DNA of 64,000 nt from positions 558,001 to 622,000 of the forward strand of contig JAGGNK010006437.1 in assembly GCA_017590115.1 (NCBI GenBank), in the 5' to 3' direction. This DNA comes from Montifringilla adamsi (taxonomy: Eukaryota > Chordata > Aves > Passeriformes > Passeridae). Below, in pieces: positions 60,758-64,000 of the stretch (its first letter is position 1; every line of letters begins with the position of its first letter). Below the pieces are notes generated by a model. It was not told where the DNA came from. It saw only the letters and a list, made by a program, of their open reading frames with translations, and ran no database searches. The translations under genes were made by a program, and so were the position numbers.

Positions 60758-63700
60758 ATACCTACCCACTACCCTTTTTCCTTAGTTCCTTAGATTCACC
60801 ATTTGTTACCTGACCTGATTTCTGTTTGGTGATATTACCTTCTTATATCCAAGCTTGATACACAGCTCTTGGTGTCTTTAAATTGATTTCTTAATGCACA
60901 TTTTTCCCTTCCTCTCCATTAAAACAATTTGTGATTATGTCCTCATTATGTTTTTGGGGGGAACACTCAGATCTATGTAATTATTCTCCTCCATATATGA
61001 ACTTCTCCTTCCTTCTTTGAGTTTACTAGAATGATATAGCTCAATCCTTTTCACAGTTATAAACTAAGCAGAGAACAAAATCTGTATTCCTACCACACCA
61101 GAAAGTCTTGCTTGATCTTGATTAAACTCAGATTCAAGTCACAGAGTCAGCATCTCCCACATTACAGAAATAAGCTCGATTTCAATTATCACAGCATTGT
61201 ACAATGAGCTCTTTAAATTCTGCAGTATTTTGTCACAGGGGAGATACTCTGTTGTGAAGTCCTATTTCTATTTCCTGCCCTTCACAACATGGAAAGTATT
61301 TTCTGAAAATCAATTTATAGTGTTTCAAAATATGATAAATTTTTTTTTTCTGAAAGCTTCATTATTTTATTATCAGTAGGTTTTGTGACTTTAGGGAAAA
61401 CACTTTGCATTCAGATCCACTTTCTTTATGTCTAATGAAGAAAATATAGAATTATGACTGATATCATGTTTAAGCTAAATAAACTTCAAATGAATTGAAG
61501 GGAACCCTGTTAGTTGTCATTGACAGATGAATCAAGTTATATTCAATCACAATTCTAGAATATTAAGTTTGAATTTAAAGTATGGTTAAATTCCCTTAAT
61601 TGCATGTTATGAAAATTGACTAGGAATAAACTAAGCTTTGCTATCATCCAAACATAATAGCAAGAAAAATAAAACTATATTATTGTTTCTTAACATAAAG
61701 GGTACAGAGTAAAGGATATGCCTTACAGATTATTTTTGGTATGTAAGTATTATGGTCATCAAGAACCAATAATTTTTTAAAAAGGAATTTATAACTGTGG
61801 CATACTTAGAACTCTATCTCCAAATGCATTTCTTTTATCTCTGCCTTTGAACCAGTTCTTGTATTTATCTGGTTTTATTATAAATCCAGAGCCAAAAGAG
61901 CAGTTCAGACCTGTAGAATGGACTTCAGCATGCAAGTACTTAAATGCTTTTTCTTAAATTGAAATAATTTCCTGATCTGAAACCACAGTTAAAGCTGAGA
62001 ATTGTGACATAACTCAGATAGATTCTCTATAAATATTTGATTTTTTTTTTAGGGTCAGTGAGAGAATTATCCTTCAAAGTAAGAAGCAAAATAGTAATTA
62101 GCAGAAAGTCTGAAGGCTACAAAAATATAGTAATTAGCAGAAAGTCTGAAGGCTACAAAAATATCATGCAAATGGAGCTGCTGGTGAAAAAAATGTTACC
62201 CCCAACATTAATGTCCTTCCTTATGATCATCTATTACTCAAGAAAATAAATAATATGTACCCACATCCAACACATTCAGTATGCTTTGTACATTATGTGG
62301 CTGCTGATCTGTATCATGACATTTTTCTTCACTCCTGAGGAAATGTAGAATAACTCATAAATATGGTTGACACAAGAGAGTTGTTTCTCTGTTCCTCTCC
62401 AGCATAGGTAAATGTCTTCACAGAGTTCAGCTACTGTTTTATATTCACAGAGCAATAGGAACATACTTTTTGCTATTTGCACCTTGCATTTTAGAGCTGC
62501 CACTTAAAATCTTAATACTAATGCAGTTCATAATGGTTCTTTTACCTGTCGGTCAGTAGGTCTTCAAAGGCATGACATACCCTAAGAGAAGAATAGTCTC
62601 TTGCTGGGTGAGGGGTTGCAGTAAATCTCTGATCCTTCATGCCATGTAGCAGCCTGCCTTTCTTTGAGCCCTGCTCTGGCACCTGATTATGCTGGTTTGA
62701 GAAAGAACAGTCACCACCTGTCAAGAGTTTGAGATAACTTTGCTTTGTTTTGATCCAGCTTCTTACCCAAACAGTAAGACAAGCATTGCAGTCCAAAAGC
62801 AAATTTCCCTGCTCTACTAAACATACTATCCAACATCATTTTGCCTACTCGACAAGAAATACTTCCATTATCTTTTTTTTTTCAGAACAAAAGCAACTTT
62901 GATGTTCTGATTTAAAACAGACAATACTCTAAGAGGTCCAGGTGAACTGTACAACACACTTTTCCCAAGAGTCTGCAGAAGACCCTATCCAAACACTTAA
63001 GGCTGAGAGAAGAGATTCCCAGGCAATACCAGGGCCAGGAAGCTGCCTCAGTCCGCATTGGCCGTAAAACAAGAACAAGATGAATGATTTTTCTGTTGCT
63101 TTTTCACATTATCTAGCTTTCTGGTTGTCTGTCACACACATACCATGTTATCAAATGGAAAACTCACACAACCTACTGATAAAATAATGAATCTTTCAGA
63201 AAAAAAGAATATTTATGATACATTTCCTGCTGTTTGGTTACCAAGGAGGTAGTTCTTACAACTCAGGCTGCTGCATGGATATAGGAATGTGATGACTCAG
63301 TTTCAGATGTCTTAAAATTCACTTGAATACTTTTTTTTTTTTTTTAAATTATGGTCCTGAATTAACAATCTTTGCTATGTTCTTCTACATCAACACAATT
63401 TCACACAGTTCTAATGCAACACTGTCAGTTCATTCTGCAGTTTAATGGCAGACACAGTGAGAGCTTGTATCATCAGTCAACATTTTATAGGAAAAATTTA
63501 TTGAAATATTAAAATATCACACTGCTGTAAATAGTTCATCATCTTCTCTGTGGGGAAATGTCAGAGGTACTTCTCTGCATACTCTATCTTCTACACTTCT
63601 CATTTCTGACAATTCAGAAAACCCCAACAAAGCAAGCCAAACTGCATTCTTGAACTCACTTCAGTTATTTGCAGGGTTCTGAAGATAAATAAGGTGCAAA

Positions 63701-64000
63701 ATGCTGACTGTGGTTACTAAGGAGTAAAGAATGTGAAAAAGAGACCAAGTGGTAGAGAAGCCCAAAGAAGGGTGAACTAGACTGACAGTGCAATCCTGAG
63801 GACTGCTATAGAAAGACACACACTAGAGAAATTGTTTAGATTGTGTGGGGGGAAAATCCACAAAGACAAAAAAGAAATTGTGGCAACTTAAAGACAAATC
63901 TCTTGCTTTTCAATCTTATGCCTTAATACAGCTCAAGGTCAACTACCATGTTATCTGATGTTGAGGGTCAGTAACATGCTTTTGAAAGTGTTATTGCAAA
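60758..64000. other. AT-rich unique DNA, no gene seen
   Basis: No exon or RNA gene was recognised. It contains the 36-bp tandem duplication at 62091-62162 and a T run near 63330-63345. The 86-codon minus frame at 62542-62802 has no motif I know. Confidence 0.5.
62091..62162. repeat. 36-bp perfect tandem duplication (two copies)
   Basis: The unit begins 'atagtaattagcagaaag' and is present at 62091-62126 and 62127-62162 without difference. Because 36 is divisible by three, the 70-codon frame across it shows a 12-residue repeat, which is a consequence, not evidence, of coding. Confidence 0.95.

Overview
The window looks like non-coding nuclear DNA from a bird, most likely a songbird. The diagnostic feature is a set of CR1 LINE fragments, several ending in the avian ATTCTRTGA-type 3' tail, together with many short endogenous-retrovirus LTRs (TG...CA ends, AATAAA or AGTAAA signals, 5-bp target duplications), including two with the ERVL-type R region seen across bird genomes. 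The background is AT-rich. I found no exon, tRNA, rRNA, CRISPR array or intact protein gene. The longest open frames (up to 190 codons) are chance, low-complexity or repeat-derived. The species call and the repeat family names are from memory of repeat structure, not from a database search.

Layout. Positions 1-12475 are mostly unique AT-rich DNA with two CR1 tails (2262-2528 plus, 7852-8118 minus). 12476-14336 holds three LTR-like blocks in a row. 15607-16272 is a minus-strand LTR (family F1). 17590-18240 is an unidentified GC-richer block that runs into a 222-base uninterrupted polypyrimidine tract. 18680-22436 holds two CR1 elements, the second split by a 1.4-kb ERVL-type LTR. 25416-26262 is a plus-strand LTR. 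28047-29340 is a 3' LTR with a decayed internal part. 29651-30785 is the longest uninterrupted young CR1. 30786-35929 is nearly repeat-free. 35930-37530 has two different LTRs, 39825-40528 another F1 LTR, and 44525-45203 another CR1.

The structurally rich part is 45502-60757. A long minus-strand LTR (45502-48086) is split by a 1,376-bp insert with an A-rich 3' end, flanked by a perfect 29-bp direct repeat. An F1 LTR (49630-51167, perfect CAAAT target duplication) is split by a second 873-bp LTR (49900-50772). Starting inside the last 19 bp of that F1 LTR, a 2,501-bp segment (51149-53649) is repeated at 55330-57830 with a single difference seen by eye. The copies are separated by 1,680 bp of other sequence whose two ends carry short exact matches to points 4-9 kb upstream. 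This is either a very recent templated duplication or an assembly (haplotype) artefact. Further on are an old CR1 (58350-59460) and another LTR-in-LTR nest (59690-60757). The remainder to 64000 is AT-rich with one 36-bp tandem duplication.
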